DNA from: Trachythela sp. YZ-2020
Lineage: Eukaryota; Cnidaria; Anthozoa; Malacalcyonacea; Clavulariidae
Direction: 5' to 3'
Assembly (NCBI GenBank): GCA_016169945.1
Contig: JADLSH010000164.1
Coordinates: forward strand, 186,001 to 250,000
Length of the DNA stretch: 64,000 nucleotides
This document shows, in pieces, positions 22,503-32,179 of the stretch. Below the pieces are notes generated by a model. It was not told the origin of the DNA, searched no databases, and saw only the letters and a list, made by a program, of their open reading frames with translations. Position numbers and translations under genes: made by a program. Positions within the stretch are counted from its first letter, which is position 1; every line of letters begins with the position of its first letter.

Positions 22503-23125
22503 CTGTATTCAGAATGACCAGTTGTTATCTTGTCAAATACAACAATTTTAAAAGCACAATTTATGGATAGTGTCACAACCTGGCAGAAAGATAAACACAA
22601 TAGATAATCCTTTTTGAACTTTTTGAAACCCCACAACATAACAACACAGCCCGGAAACCATGCAAACAGCGGCAGTAATATTACAGACTCTCCCACAATA
22701 CGTGTGATTCGTACGTTCGATGAAACAGTGAAATTATTATGCATCCATGCTGTACACGCGTTGGTTGTATTCAAATTCACATAGACAATCCCAATGGTCA
22801 ACAAGCCTAATATGAGAACAACGGCAATAACTAATCCGACATTTGCTTTAAAACTTCGAACAAATGATTGGCATAAATTTCGCATGGGTTGTTCGTCCGC
22901 TTGCACCAAAACAGATAGATCTTCTTCATAATATGGTAACTCTGGCTGTGCCTGTTGCTCGTACTCACGGTGTATTAAGTCATCGTATACCTCGTTTTGC
23001 TCAAGATTTTCTTCAAATATCAAGGTGTATTCCTTTTCTAAACTTTCTCTTGATATCGGCGGAGTATGAATGATCAAGCTCGAAACTAGGGCCACAAAAC
23101 TACCAAATAGTTCTTCTAAAATCAT
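22503..23125 (-). CDS. Gene C, exon 1: N-terminus and first membrane segments
   Basis: The ATG at 23125 is preceded in frame by a TGA 21 bases upstream, so it is the first usable Met. The exon encodes 207 residues plus two bases and ends at an excellent donor, AATACAG/GTAAGAATG. Residues about 1-80 are acidic (EKEYTLIFEENLEQNEVYDD) and look cytosolic, then VGLVIAVVLILGLLTIGIVY, VILLPLFAWFPGCVVMLWGF and LLCLSFCQVVTLSINCAFKI form three membrane segments. A potential N-glycosylation site (NNFTVSSN) lies between the first two. With exon 2 it gives a roughly ten-pass protein of unknown function. An upstream exon encoding a further domain cannot be excluded. Confidence 0.7.
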
Positions 23126-23159
23126 ATTCCTGATAAATAACCGTCACTTTAGCAATTAA

Positions 23160-23227
23160 TTTCTCGATGTAAGTTTCAGAACAGCCGGGACAAGTCACTT
23201 CATAAACTACATTCGACTTAAAAATGT
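23160..23227 (-). pseudogene. Possible GIY-YIG-type retroelement remnant
   Basis: A 22-codon minus-strand stretch reads NVVYEVTCPGCSETYIEK. 'VVYE-I-x-C-x2-C-x3-YIG-x-T' is the usual start of the GIY-YIG endonuclease domain in Penelope-like and related elements. Here Gly is replaced by Glu and the match ends at once. It lies just upstream of gene C exon 1. Too short to be sure. Confidence 0.25.
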
Positions 23228-23811
23228 TGTCCTAAGTATTCTATATTCGTGTAGAAAAGTAGAAAGCAGGAAACAGGAAGCTTATGTTGGATGTGCTTGA
23301 CGACACTCTTTTCAAAATTCCTTTAAAGGAAGTGGGCGAAAACATTGTATCTCAAATACTACCGCGGCGGGGGTGCAGAGTAAAAAATATATAATTTGAA
23401 AGCTTAGCAGGCTCACAACGTCAGTGGGGAGTCCCGATTGCTTCACTTTTAAAATACTCTGTCATGTACACACAGAGTATTTAACCCCTTCACGGTTGCG
23501 TGAAGAGCGCGCGGGACGATACGCGGGGGGGGGGGGGGTGGAAAATTAGAGGGAAGCGCCTGGGAGAAAATGCTTTCAAGATGGCGGTCATAATTTGTAA
23601 ACAGATTTGTACTAAATCAAAATGTCAGCAAAAGATAATATGCGAATAAAACATGTTTTAAAATCATGATATATCAAGACAACAAGTGGAGTATTTGCTA
23701 CAATCTATAGTGTACTATAGTGTGTCACTGATTTGAAGGATTTTCGCAAATCACTGAAGAATTCTCAGTGGCTTAATATACGTTTATATTTCAAGGTCTG
23801 GGTCAGATCAA
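23228..23811. other. No gene seen; YY1-like motif and poly-G run
   Basis: Contains a run of about 13-14 G near 23526-23539 and AAGATGGCGG at 23578-23587. A TAGTGTACTATAGTGT near-palindrome lies at 23707-23725. No coding exon was recognised. Confidence 0.35.
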
Positions 23812-23871
23812 ATCAAATCAAATCAACTTTATTTAAAGAGGGTAACACAGAGTCCAGTTGCCAAGCGTTAA

Positions 23872-24069
23872 CCACTAGCTCAGTGGTCAGAGCGCTGCAC
23901 CGGAATCGCAGGCCCGCAGATTCAATTCCTGTCGGAGGACTTAGAGTTGCATTTTTTGCAGCCGTTCCCGTTCAGGTCTAAAATATTGTATATAATATTT
24001 CACTCGAAATACCCATCCACCTAAACCTTCTACATGAATTTCAATCGAGTGAGATGCAGAAAAAAAAAT
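23872..24069 (+). mobile_element. tRNA-derived SINE, copy 4 (different family)
   Basis: The head CTAGCTCAGTGGTCAGAGCG is a good A box and GATTCAATTCCTG a B box. The body (GAGTTGCATTTTTTGCAGCC...) differs from copies 1-3. It ends in an A run at 24060-24069. It sits inside the LINE in the opposite orientation. No clear target duplication was seen. Confidence 0.65.
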
Positions 24070-24615
24070 CTTGTAAAGTACTGATATTGGTCTATCGTTG
24101 TCGACATCGACCTTTCCCCCCTTTTTATATATCGGAGTTACACGAGCTAGTTTAAGTTGAGCTGGGCAAATTCCATTCATTATGCTACAATTTAATACTT
24201 TCGCTAAACTTGGTGCAATTCCTGGAGCAATTAATTTGATCAGCCGCGAGCTTATTCCATCAAGGCCAGTTGCCACATTCGAAGGGAGCGATTTAATGAG
24301 TTCCATAACTGAAACTTCTGTTAACATTGGTATACAAAAATCAGCTAAATTTTCAGCTTTATGAAGTCCTATGAACTCCTTCAAAATATTTAAATCAGGG
24401 TCAGCAGGATTACTATGATCAATGATGTTGTCAGCAATGGAAACGAAGTGTTCGTTGAATAAATTTGATATATCTTCTGCGGAAGTATACCTTATTTCTT
24501 TTGCTTTTGTCGGGAAAATGCTCTTTAGATTTTTCCAGAGGACTCTTGAATTTGATTTGTTTTTATCAATTTCATCAATAATTGCATCTTTCTTGGCTTT
24601 TTCGACGAGTCGCAC
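24070..24615 (-). pseudogene. LINE linker and RT N-terminal fragment
   Basis: Encodes VATGLDGISSRLIKLIAPGI and VTPIYKKGGKVDVDNDRPIS, the fingers region of a CR1/L2-like RT. It is cut before the first catalytic motif; the residues after RPISVL come from SINE and flanking sequence. A frame change separates it from the endonuclease part at 24680. Confidence 0.7.
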
Positions 24616-24679
24616 AACTTTATTTCTAGCTGCTTTAAAAGATTATTTTTGCACCAGTCCCCTCATTCAATTCATCTCG

Positions 24680-25281
24680 TTATTTAATTGCGGTAAGAAT
24701 TTCATCCGACAGCCATGGTGGTTTCTTCATCGATTTTACTCTGAGCGATTTGATATGAGCATGTTGATCTACTGTTTGAAGTACAAGCGTTTGCCATGTT
24801 GACATCATTTCATCAGGGTTATTTTCAAATGTGTCAAGGATGCTCCATGGAAGTTCATTTAAATCGTTAATTAGTTTATTTACATCAACATTCTTGAGGG
24901 GCCTATATGTAATTGTATAATGGCTTTGTTTAGTCACTTTCAGATTTGCATTTTGTTTACGTATCAGAATGGTGGGATTGTGATCACTGAGACCGAAAAC
25001 TGGTGATGATATACTGAGCACATGCTGTGGGTGGGTACTGTAATGGTGGTCAATAAGAGTGCTAGAGTTCTCTGTAATACGTGTTGCATTTTTCTGCATT
25101 TGACTAAAACCTTGATTTTCCATTAAACGAATTAATTTCTTTGAATCACTTGATGCATCATTTAACAAATTTATATTGAAATCGCCAACGATATGAGTTT
25201 CTTTGTTTTCCAAAACAATAGAGTCAACGCTTTTAGAAAGATAATAAAAGAAAGAAACATCAGTGTTAGGTGGGCGATATA
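24680..25281 (-). pseudogene. LINE endonuclease C-terminal half and linker
   Basis: Starts at the mariner boundary with VYRPPNTD and contains THIVGDFNINLLND, STLIDHHYSTHP and FGLSDHNPTILI, the GDFN and SDH motifs of APE-type endonucleases, then KKPPWLSDEILTAI of the linker. The first half of the domain, with the N and E metal-site motifs, is absent. Confidence 0.75.
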
Positions 25282-25864
25282 CAGGGTGTCCCAAAAAAAA
25301 GTGACACTATAGAAATTATCTCATTGTTCTTAAACCGCTCTTAAACGCGCGTGATTACACACCTGGGAATTTAATGAAATTGTATTTCGTCCAAATATTT
25401 TAACGCCCGAGTCAAGCAAAACGATTACACTAATAAACGGTTTGCTTTTTATTTTACACGTAATTAAATTAATGTTTAAGCTATGGGCCGTGCCCTTCAA
25501 CATGTCCCCCATTTCTTTCGAGACAAAGAATGGTTCGCCTGTGCATTCCGCGCATCACATTTCGAATCATTTCAGGCTGCTGCCGTAAAGCGTTGCATTC
25601 CTCGATTATTGCACTGCGGTTACATTCGGTATTAGGGTAAATTGTGTTACAACAAATACTCGTTGCTCTGTAGTCAATTGAACCATTATTGTTACTCCAA
25701 CTGGTCGTATGATTTACATGTAATTTGATTTTTATGGTAATAGGAGTTATTTTAAATTCCAGAAGCAGAAGTTTATGCCCTTGTGGGTTTAGCATAGTGC
25801 TCAGGCATTCAAATTATAACAATAGGATAATTTCTATAGTGTCACTTTTTTTTGGGACACCCTG
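25282..25864 (-). mobile_element. Mariner-type deletion derivative A, 583 bp
   Basis: Long inverted ends CAGGGTGTCCCAAAAAAAAG and the inverse, about 38 bases with few differences, each flanked by TA (25280-25281 and 25865-25866). The interior keeps the first about 20 and last about 45 codons of a transposase and has lost the catalytic middle. The next element shares the TA at 25865-25866. Confidence 0.8.
25481..25685 (-). pseudogene. Mariner-like transposase, N- and C-termini fused by deletion
   Basis: Starts MVQLTTEQRVFVVTQFT at 25685, the usual N-terminus of mariner-like transposases (DUF4817-type helix-turn-helix start). After a frame change it reads EECNALRQQPEMIRNVMRGM and ends with CLERNGGHVEGHGP, the usual C-terminal 'R.q.Ci...GghvE' tail. 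The DD[E/D] catalytic domain is gone, so no active enzyme is encoded. Confidence 0.7.
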
Positions 25865-25866
25865 TA

Positions 25867-26204
25867 CAGGGTGTCCCCCAAAAAGTCTCCCTTTAGAAAT
25901 CACTCTTGTGCGTTATTATACCTTTGGGAATTTAATTGAATTGTACATGAACGGCGGAAGTATTTACAACTTCCCTTCGTCCAAATTATTTAACGCGACG
26001 TATAAGTTGTTACGACAAATACTCGTTGCTCTTTAGTCAGTTGAACCATTCTTACTCGAACTGACGGTAAGACGAATTTGTAATTTGACATTTTTGTGTT
26101 GCTGTTCGTTTTAGAAGGTATTTTAAATTCCCAGAGGTATAACAACGCACGTTTAACAACAAAATAGTAATTTCTATAGGGGGACTTTTTTGGGGGACAC
26201 CCTG
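25867..26204 (-). mobile_element. Mariner-type deletion derivative B, 338 bp
   Basis: CAGGGTGTCCCCCAAAAAG and GGGGGACACCCTG ends, with TA on both sides. It encodes only MVQLTKEQRVFVVTTYTSR (26049-25993, minus), the same transposase N-terminus as in A, then loses the frame. Its terminal 100 bases match those of D in inverse orientation. Confidence 0.75.
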
Positions 26205-26206
26205 TA

Positions 26207-26252
26207 CAGGGTGACCCATTTCTATAGGGGGACCTTTTTTGGGGACACCCTG
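26207..26252. mobile_element. 46-bp two-ended mariner remnant C
   Basis: Begins CAGGGTGACCCATTTCTATA and ends TTTTTTGGGGACACCCTG, between TA dinucleotides at 26205-26206 and 26253-26254. It has both termini with essentially nothing between them. Confidence 0.7.
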
Positions 26253-26254
26253 TA

Positions 26255-26611
26255 CAGGGTGTCCCCAAAAAAGTCCCCCTATAGAAATCACTCTTGTTGT
26301 TAAACGTGCGTTGTTATATACCTCTGGGAATTTAAAATAGCTTCTAAAACGAACAGCAACACAAAACTCTCAAATTACAAATTCGTCTTACCGTCAGATG
26401 ACCCATAGCTTTGGCCCATAGCTTTTAATTTCATGTAAAATAAACAGAAACCCATTTGTTTGTGAAATCGTTTTGCTTGCTTCGATCGTCGCGTTAAATT
26501 ATTTGGACGAAGGGAAGTTGTAAATACACCGCCGTTCATGTCAATTCAATTAAATTCCCAAAGGTATACTGTATAATAACGCACAAGAGTGATTTCTAAA
26601 GGGGGACTTTC
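26255..26611 (+). mobile_element. Mariner-type deletion derivative D, right end lost
   Basis: The left end CAGGGTGTCCCCAAAAAAG is complete. Its right side matches the left side of B in reverse (ACCTTTGGGAATTT / AAATTCCCAAAGGT) and stops at GGGGGACTTTCG, without the last about 20 bases of the terminus. B and D lie as inverted copies with different internal deletions. Confidence 0.65.
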
Positions 26612-27217
26612 GTATAAAAGCAGTTTAATCTGATCAAATTTGGTCTTGATTGATCTTGAACATGATTTTGAGTCCCTTCTTTGAAAGATCAAATGCAGTA
26701 ATCGCCTAATCGGGTCAAAGTCATTATCCATCGATTTTGTTGTCGCCTCGACGGCATTTTGTATATTACCGAAATAGCAGTGGGCGGCATGATTTCCAAT
26801 AAGGATTTCTGTTGTCTCTTCAATCTCACATACGATAGGATTAAATGTTCCAATTGAAGCAGAAGTGAATAAAAGTCTCCTATGAAGATATTTCCGCTTT
26901 AGAACTCGTGGTTTTCTCACAGTTTCCACAATGAAATGAACCAAAATCTTGAGTGTATTATCGTGTTCGACAAGCGTGACAATCGCTTGTGCTTGAGCAA
27001 AGACTCCGAGATGAAATCTTGTTATAATCTCGGCATAAGAACCAGGTTGTTGCTCTTTAAATATAAACAACGTCTTATTTTCCAGATGGTTGTCAATTGG
27101 AGCAATAAAGTCAGGAAATAGTAAAATTAACAAGCCATAAACTGAGAGAACAAGCGGTGTGAAATATACACCCGCCATCTTCCAGTCGGTGCAACTACAT
27201 GCAGGGTGAATTTGCAT
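26612..27217 (-). CDS. Possible exon of a secreted or membrane protein, truncated at its 3' side
   Basis: The minus-strand frame starts at 27217, or at the second Met (27178) that lies in AAGATGGCGG, a strong start context. It has one hydrophobic segment (GVYFTPLVLSVYGLLILLFP) followed by about 165 mostly soluble residues with an N-x-T site (ENKTLF). The composition looks truly coding. The frame runs into the broken mariner end at 26611, and I find no clean donor before it. It may be a host exon damaged by the mariner cluster, or an upstream exon of gene C, which is on the same strand; no phase-matched donor supports that. Function unknown. Confidence 0.45.
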
Positions 27218-27660
27218 CTACAAAGTTTTTGCATCAGTAACGTTTTTCGGCCAAATTAATCTTGTTAAAATAGAATCAGAGCATGTAAAAGATACACATT
27301 TATATTATTAATTTTAAAATCAATAAACAATATATTTTTGTGTGTATTCATTATTTGATTCTTCTGTCATACAGGACAAATAACTTATCAAGCTTCATTC
27401 TTAATAGCTACATCCAGGAAAACAGGTTGTCACACATAGTGTTAAAGGATTTTTTAATAGTCGAAATAAAGTATGTAATGTGATTTTTTGAGCAGTTTCT
27501 TTCGTGATGAAGTATCGTTGTTTGTGTTAATGTTCTGTTCTGAAGTGTTCTGAAATACTGTAACAAATGACTGCTGGAAATTGTCAACAGAGAGATATTT
27601 ATGCGAATGAAACATTTCTCAAAACGGTGAAGGAATATCGACACGATCTAGTCTAAAACT
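27218..27660. other. No gene seen
   Basis: AT-rich. The minus-strand frame at 27408-27644 has no recognisable motif. This region could hold the promoter of the frame at 26612-27217. Confidence 0.35.
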
Positions 27661-28880
27661 ACACTCGACTGACAGACGAGTAACAGACGTGTACAGAGGA
27701 CTACAGACCATAGGCGTACGGGCGCAACTTTATTTGCGAGGGGCCAAAAAAAATTGGCCCGAATTTTAAAGCTTACCCAAAATGCTCAAATTTGGATAAT
27801 AATAATAACCATTGCATTTTACAAATCAATATGCTGAATTTTCACTTGTGCATTGCTTCTGTGAGCTCAAAATGAACGTTTACAAAATAATTAAACTGTC
27901 TATGAGTAGGAGGTTACATAACTTAGAAAAAATACCTATATCGTCCAAGTCGTTGACCAAAAGTGTCAATTACTTTCAGGTTAATCATATCGTTCTTAAT
28001 AGTTTTGTTGGCATGTGCTCGCCAAGGCCGTAGCAACGATGTTAACATTTGCGCGACTAATTTTTTTGAGGCCAAATATCCGAGAATTTGTAGGGGGATC
28101 CGGGGGCATGCGCCCCACTACATGAGACCACTCTAATACCCATATAATATACCTTCAAAATCACGTACACTCATTGCCATGGTTCAATAATAATAATAAT
28201 AGTTCAGATTATCAGTTACTAAATAATCATTCAGTCTAATTCTTAAAGAAAAAAATTCTTTTCGGTGAAATAATTGGTGCGACATATGTCACTCACATTT
28301 TCACCGTTGGCTACGGCCTCGTTTGTCAATGTTAGTGAGAACGATAGAATTCAAGCGTTCGTGGTCTATTGTTGTGCTGAGATCCGTTCTAGTTATAGCC
28401 GTTCTCGTTAGATCTAGAGCCAATTCTTCTTCGGTCAGGCAAAGGCATGCATGCTACTGAATTACAGAAAAATGTACAAATTATACTAGGGTTTTCCAAC
28501 AATACGCAAACCAGTTAAATATACCGTACCTTAAATTACTGATAAAATTCTCTTTTTGTTTAAGTTCAGGCTACATAACTCTATTTTGCCCGAATATTCG
28601 TGAACCATTTGCCCGAATGACTTGAATCTCCAAATATTTGGGGGCAGGTGCCCCCTTCCCCCCCTGCCCCCACGACCCGTACGCCTATGCTACAGACAAG
28701 TACAGACGAGTAACAGACGACTACAGACGCGTAACAGACGACTACAGACGAGTAACAGACGACTACAGACGAGTAACAGACGACTACAGACGCGTAACAG
28801 ACGACTACATACAAGTAACAGACGACTACAGACGCGTAACAGACGACTATACGCGTAACAGACGACTACAGACAAGTAAA
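27661..28880. repeat. 21-bp minisatellite (GACTACAGACGAGTAACAGAC), split by a hAT element
   Basis: Units lie at 27665-27708 and resume at 28690-28880. Right-hand units differ mainly at the GAGTAA/GCGTAA/AAGTAA position. The 21-bp length is a multiple of three, so all frames stay open and give long repetitive but meaningless reading frames on both strands. The element at 27709-28689 is inserted within one unit. Confidence 0.85.
27709..28689. mobile_element. hAT-type element, 981 bp, exact 8-bp duplication
   Basis: The ends CATAGGCGTACGGG and CCCGTACGCCTATG are perfect inverted repeats. CTACAGAC is duplicated exactly at 27701-27708 and 28690-28697. The interior has no transposase frame. Near both ends are GGGGCAxGxGCCCC-like tracts, as in the other hAT MITEs here. 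Confidence 0.85.
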
Positions 28881-29471
28881 TTTTCTAAATACGACTGACA
28901 TTCAGGTACATACAGGTTTATACGTCTGTGGAAATATGAACAGTCGCCGCGCAAATAATAATATTCAAATTAACATTTATTAGTTAAATTTGCATTTGAA
29001 GCATCCTCGTTCCAAGTTTCCTGTGTTGTGCATTTTGTGTTTGTACATGACTCGCGACAGCCTACATCTTAGTGCGGGTGCCATTGTTGGAAACTGGTAA
29101 TAAGAACTGCATTTTTACCACTGATCTGAAAATATAGTGCCTGGATCAAGCTTCTATACCGTAGACATAGAATAAGGATATATGGAAGAGCCAGTCGAGT
29201 CGGCGCTTTTGACGTTTTTGTCCCCGCGCACGACGCCTCGCGCATCTAGGCCGCCATCTTCCTGGCCAGTCGATTTCTCGTAAACAATAGGGCGAAAGCA
29301 AGGAGTAACAGCGATTATATTGCTCAGTTATGTCTACAAATTTTGAATCTATCGCAAGGGTGTGAAAATATCAGGTGAGTAGTCCTTTTTACCTTTGTTA
29401 AAGCGTTGCTTGATAAATTTTAAGCCCGTATTTTGTTATTCTATTCCGTGACTCTGAGGACCTGTCCTAGC
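28881..29471 (+). promoter_or_regulatory. Possible first (non-coding) exon and promoter of a plus-strand gene
   Basis: A CpG-richer patch with CCGCCATCTT at 29251-29260 (AAGATGGCGG inverted, a YY1-like element common near animal start sites) is followed by a strong donor TATCAG/GTGAGTAG at 29374/29375. No downstream exon is identified before the next transposon. Inference only. Confidence 0.25.
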
Positions 29472-31383
29472 CAGAGCGCTTATATATAGGGCGGTGCAAC
29501 AAGCGCGCGCGCTGATCGACGTGTGATGCGGAAGTAGCCTGGGGCGAGTACGATTTTGGTGAAATTGAAGAAAAAAGATTTTGATATGTCTAGTTCTTGC
29601 GTCCCTATTACGGAATTTTTACGTGTAATATCACTCTCAGTACGTAGTCAGTTTGAATTTAGCAAAGATTCTGCCGTCAGAGACAATTTATCATCGATAA
29701 TGCGCGTGTGTTTGGTCACTTCGAATGGAGACAAAATTTCAAATGAGAATATATTTTTACAATATGGTGCCCCCTCTTAAAAACTCAGGCATGTTGAAGT
29801 TTCTTATCTCAAGTTTATATCTTAAAAAATTGTTAAAATCGGAGTTGATTCTTAGGAGATATCATGACTGAAATTTGACCCCTTTTAAAGCTTTGACGTT
29901 CAACCATAATTGTTTTGCGAAAAAATAGCGAAGATATTATAGTTTTACTAGCCTGTGATTCTGTTGAAACTGCTTAATGTGTGGCTTAAGTTTTACAACT
30001 GTTGAAACAGGATTAATGTATTTACCAAACCGATCCTCTTTGTAGCTCAATTTATGAAAAATCCAATTTTTGCAAATATACTGAGCGCATTGTTGGTTAA
30101 AAGTTTTCCCCCTCCGTTAATTTTTTTTGGGAGAGATAGGTGACAAATACCTCTCTTAATTTTTGCTTAAATATAACATTTTCGAAGATTCCTTCGCGCT
30201 ATCCTTTTCGCAATCTGGGATACGCTGTTGAAGCTAAATGTTTCTTCTATCGAACGCTAACAAAGGTCAATGGTTATCGCTGGCAGTTGAAACACATTCC
30301 ATCTTACTGCGCATGTGGAAAGTCCTTCAGTGGATCATGCCTTATCTTGTTTAAAAGGAGGATTTATTCACCGACGACATGACGAGATTCGTGATCTGCT
30401 TGCAGCTGCCATTGACGAGGTTGCTTATGATTATATCGACGGAACCAGCACTGGCTCCTCTCACTGGTGAGGTGCTCCCGCCGAGCGCAAACTCTGCTGA
30501 TGACGCCAGAGTTGACGTAGCCGCAAGGGGCTTCTGGCAAAGATGTGGAAAAGCATTCTTTGATGTCCGTGTTTTTAATCCTTACGCTTCAACACATCGA
30601 TGTCAGAACCTCATCACGCCAATGAAAGGGAAAAGAAGAGGAAATACAATCAGCTAATTGTCGAGATCGAACATGGCTCATTCATACCAGTAGTCTTCAG
30701 CGCCTTTCGTGGATCCGGAAGGGAAACCCATCATTGCCTTTCTTCTTTGAGCGAGAAGATAGCAACAAAGAAGAATTTGGCACCCTCCTTAGTTACGAAC
30801 TGGATGAGTGAAAAAGATTGGGTTTGCGGCCTGCTTACAGCGCCAAACCTTTGCATACGAGGCAGTCGAACATTACAGAAATCTCCACCACCTTGTACCA
30901 CTGACATTGAACTTTCAGAATGGAACTCTACCATTGTTTAATTTGAATTCTATATATAAATTGTACAATTTTATGTAAACATTCTTTTATCATTTTGTAT
31001 AGCACGTTAACTTTTACACTCTTTGTAAGGATTTTTTTAATAAAATTACGTCATCATTATTATCGTCGTTGTAAAATATATATTTTCGCCGCCATGGAAA
31101 TCGAGAAAGCCAAAGAGCTATCAAGGACAATATTCTACGCCAACGGTTTCTACACCAAAAATATATTGTATCCATAGGAAAACCAATATTTTACTTTTAA
31201 ACTTGAATAGTTTTCTTCTCATAAGTAAAGAAATGAGAAAAAAATCGCCAAATACTGTCAAAAAATGAAAATCTGTTTTTCTTGGATTTTCGCGCGAAAA
31301 CATGCTCGCCCCAGGCCACTTCCGCATCACACGTCGATCAACAAAATCAGAGCCGTTGCACCGCCCTATATATAAGCGCCCTG
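29472..31383. mobile_element. DNA transposon with ~85-bp terminal repeats carrying a LINE fragment, 1912 bp
   Basis: The left end (from CAGAGCGCTTATATATAGGG, 29472) and the inverse of the right end (to 31383) match over roughly 85 bases, including ATCGACGTGTGATGCGGAAG and GCCTGGGGCGAG. Flanks GTCCTAGC (29464-29471) and GTCGTAGC (31384-31391) match at 7 of 8. CAG start plus 8-bp duplication suggests hAT or P type. The interior is not a transposase but the 3' part of a LINE (30140-30941 and its 3' UTR). Confidence 0.65.
30140..30960 (+). pseudogene. Retroelement C-terminal module: CCHC plus restriction-like-nuclease-type domain
   Basis: Three overlapping frames give one conserved module: YCACGKSF, then after a one-base shift DHALSC...GGF (C-x-C...H-x4-C), RRHDEIRDLLAAAIDE, TEPALAPLTGEVLPPSAN, ARVDVAARGFW and KAFFDVRVFNPYAS. 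Further on, IVEIEHGSFIPVVFSAF and CIRGSRTL. This block is common at the C-terminus of reverse-transcriptase-bearing elements in invertebrates. The CCHC followed by R-H-[ND] and Asp residues resembles the restriction-like endonuclease of R2-type LINEs; that link is my inference. At least two frameshifts, about 70 bases of extra sequence near 30200-30260, and no RT core. Confidence 0.6.
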
Positions 31384-31871
31384 GTCGTAGCCCTAGCGTA
31401 CGCGTGGTACAATTCAATTTATCTTACTTCTCTTCTTCTGTTCGGAATAAGAATATTTAAAGCAAGACATATGTAATATATTTCTCACCCTTTCTCGTAT
31501 CTAACATTGAAGCAACCCTCATGTTTTGAACATGTAGCCTAATAAAGCACCAAATGTCTATCGTCTTAGTTGTTATTCAGTTAATAATACATGTTGGTAC
31601 TTGGTTGTATAAAACATTGCTTTACCAATTGACTAAGATCAAAATCTTACATTCAATATACTTTAGAAGCGGGGAATCTTGACAATTTCTTGATTTAAAG
31701 TAAATGCATAGTCTGGTTTGTTTCTTTTGCTTTGAACTGGCATGCTTATTTTGTCATGACAGATCATCTGTGATCAGTCGATGATATCCTACAATACAAT
31801 AATGTGAAGATTGCTCGTTCACAGCAAGAAGGTTTAATATCACGCATCAATGACTTCATCCCTTGTGTATA
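31384..31871. other. No gene seen
   Basis: AT-rich spacer between two transposons. Confidence 0.4.
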
Positions 31872-32179
31872 CAGGGTGTATAAAAAAACCTGCAAATACC
31901 ATAATTTGTATGCACGAGATCATACATTAGAATTTCAATGGCTGTGCAAATAATTACGCTTCTGGGATTTGAAAATACGTTTCCACGTGCAGTACTATCA
32001 AAATAAGCACACAAAGTGAATTAAAATTCACTTTGTGTGCTTGTTTTGATACCCCTGGGAAACGTATTTTCAAATCCCAGAAGCGTAATTATTTGCACAG
32101 CCATTGAAATTCTAATGTATGATCTCGTGCATACAAATTATGGTATTTGCATTATGGTTTGTTTTTTTGATACACCCTG
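31872..32179. mobile_element. 308-bp fold-back element with TA duplication
   Basis: Almost the whole element is one palindrome: arms of about 145 bases (CAGGGTGTATAAAAAAACC... and inverse) meet at AAAGTGAATTAAAATTCACTTT near 32016-32037. TA lies on both sides (31870-31871, 32180-32181). Mariner-like ends, no coding. Confidence 0.8.

Larger units (their letters stand above)
23812..25281 (-). mobile_element. LINE, internally deleted and 5'-truncated
   Basis: On the minus strand: the C-terminal half of an APE endonuclease (25281-24680), the linker and RT N-terminal part (24615-24070), then SINE copy 4, and finally a 3' end reading CTTTAAATAAAGTTGATTTG with a (TTTGA)n tail (23850-23812). The RT catalytic part is missing. 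At its 5' side it ends at the TA of a mariner-type element. Confidence 0.7.

Noticed and set aside
23872..23945. Functional tRNA gene
   Set aside because: A and B boxes are present, but the acceptor and anticodon stems do not form well and a SINE body with an A tail follows.
28581..28898. Long open frames of heptad-like repeats (TDDYRRV and VVVCYSS)
   Set aside because: They come from the 21-bp minisatellite, whose unit length keeps every frame open on both strands.
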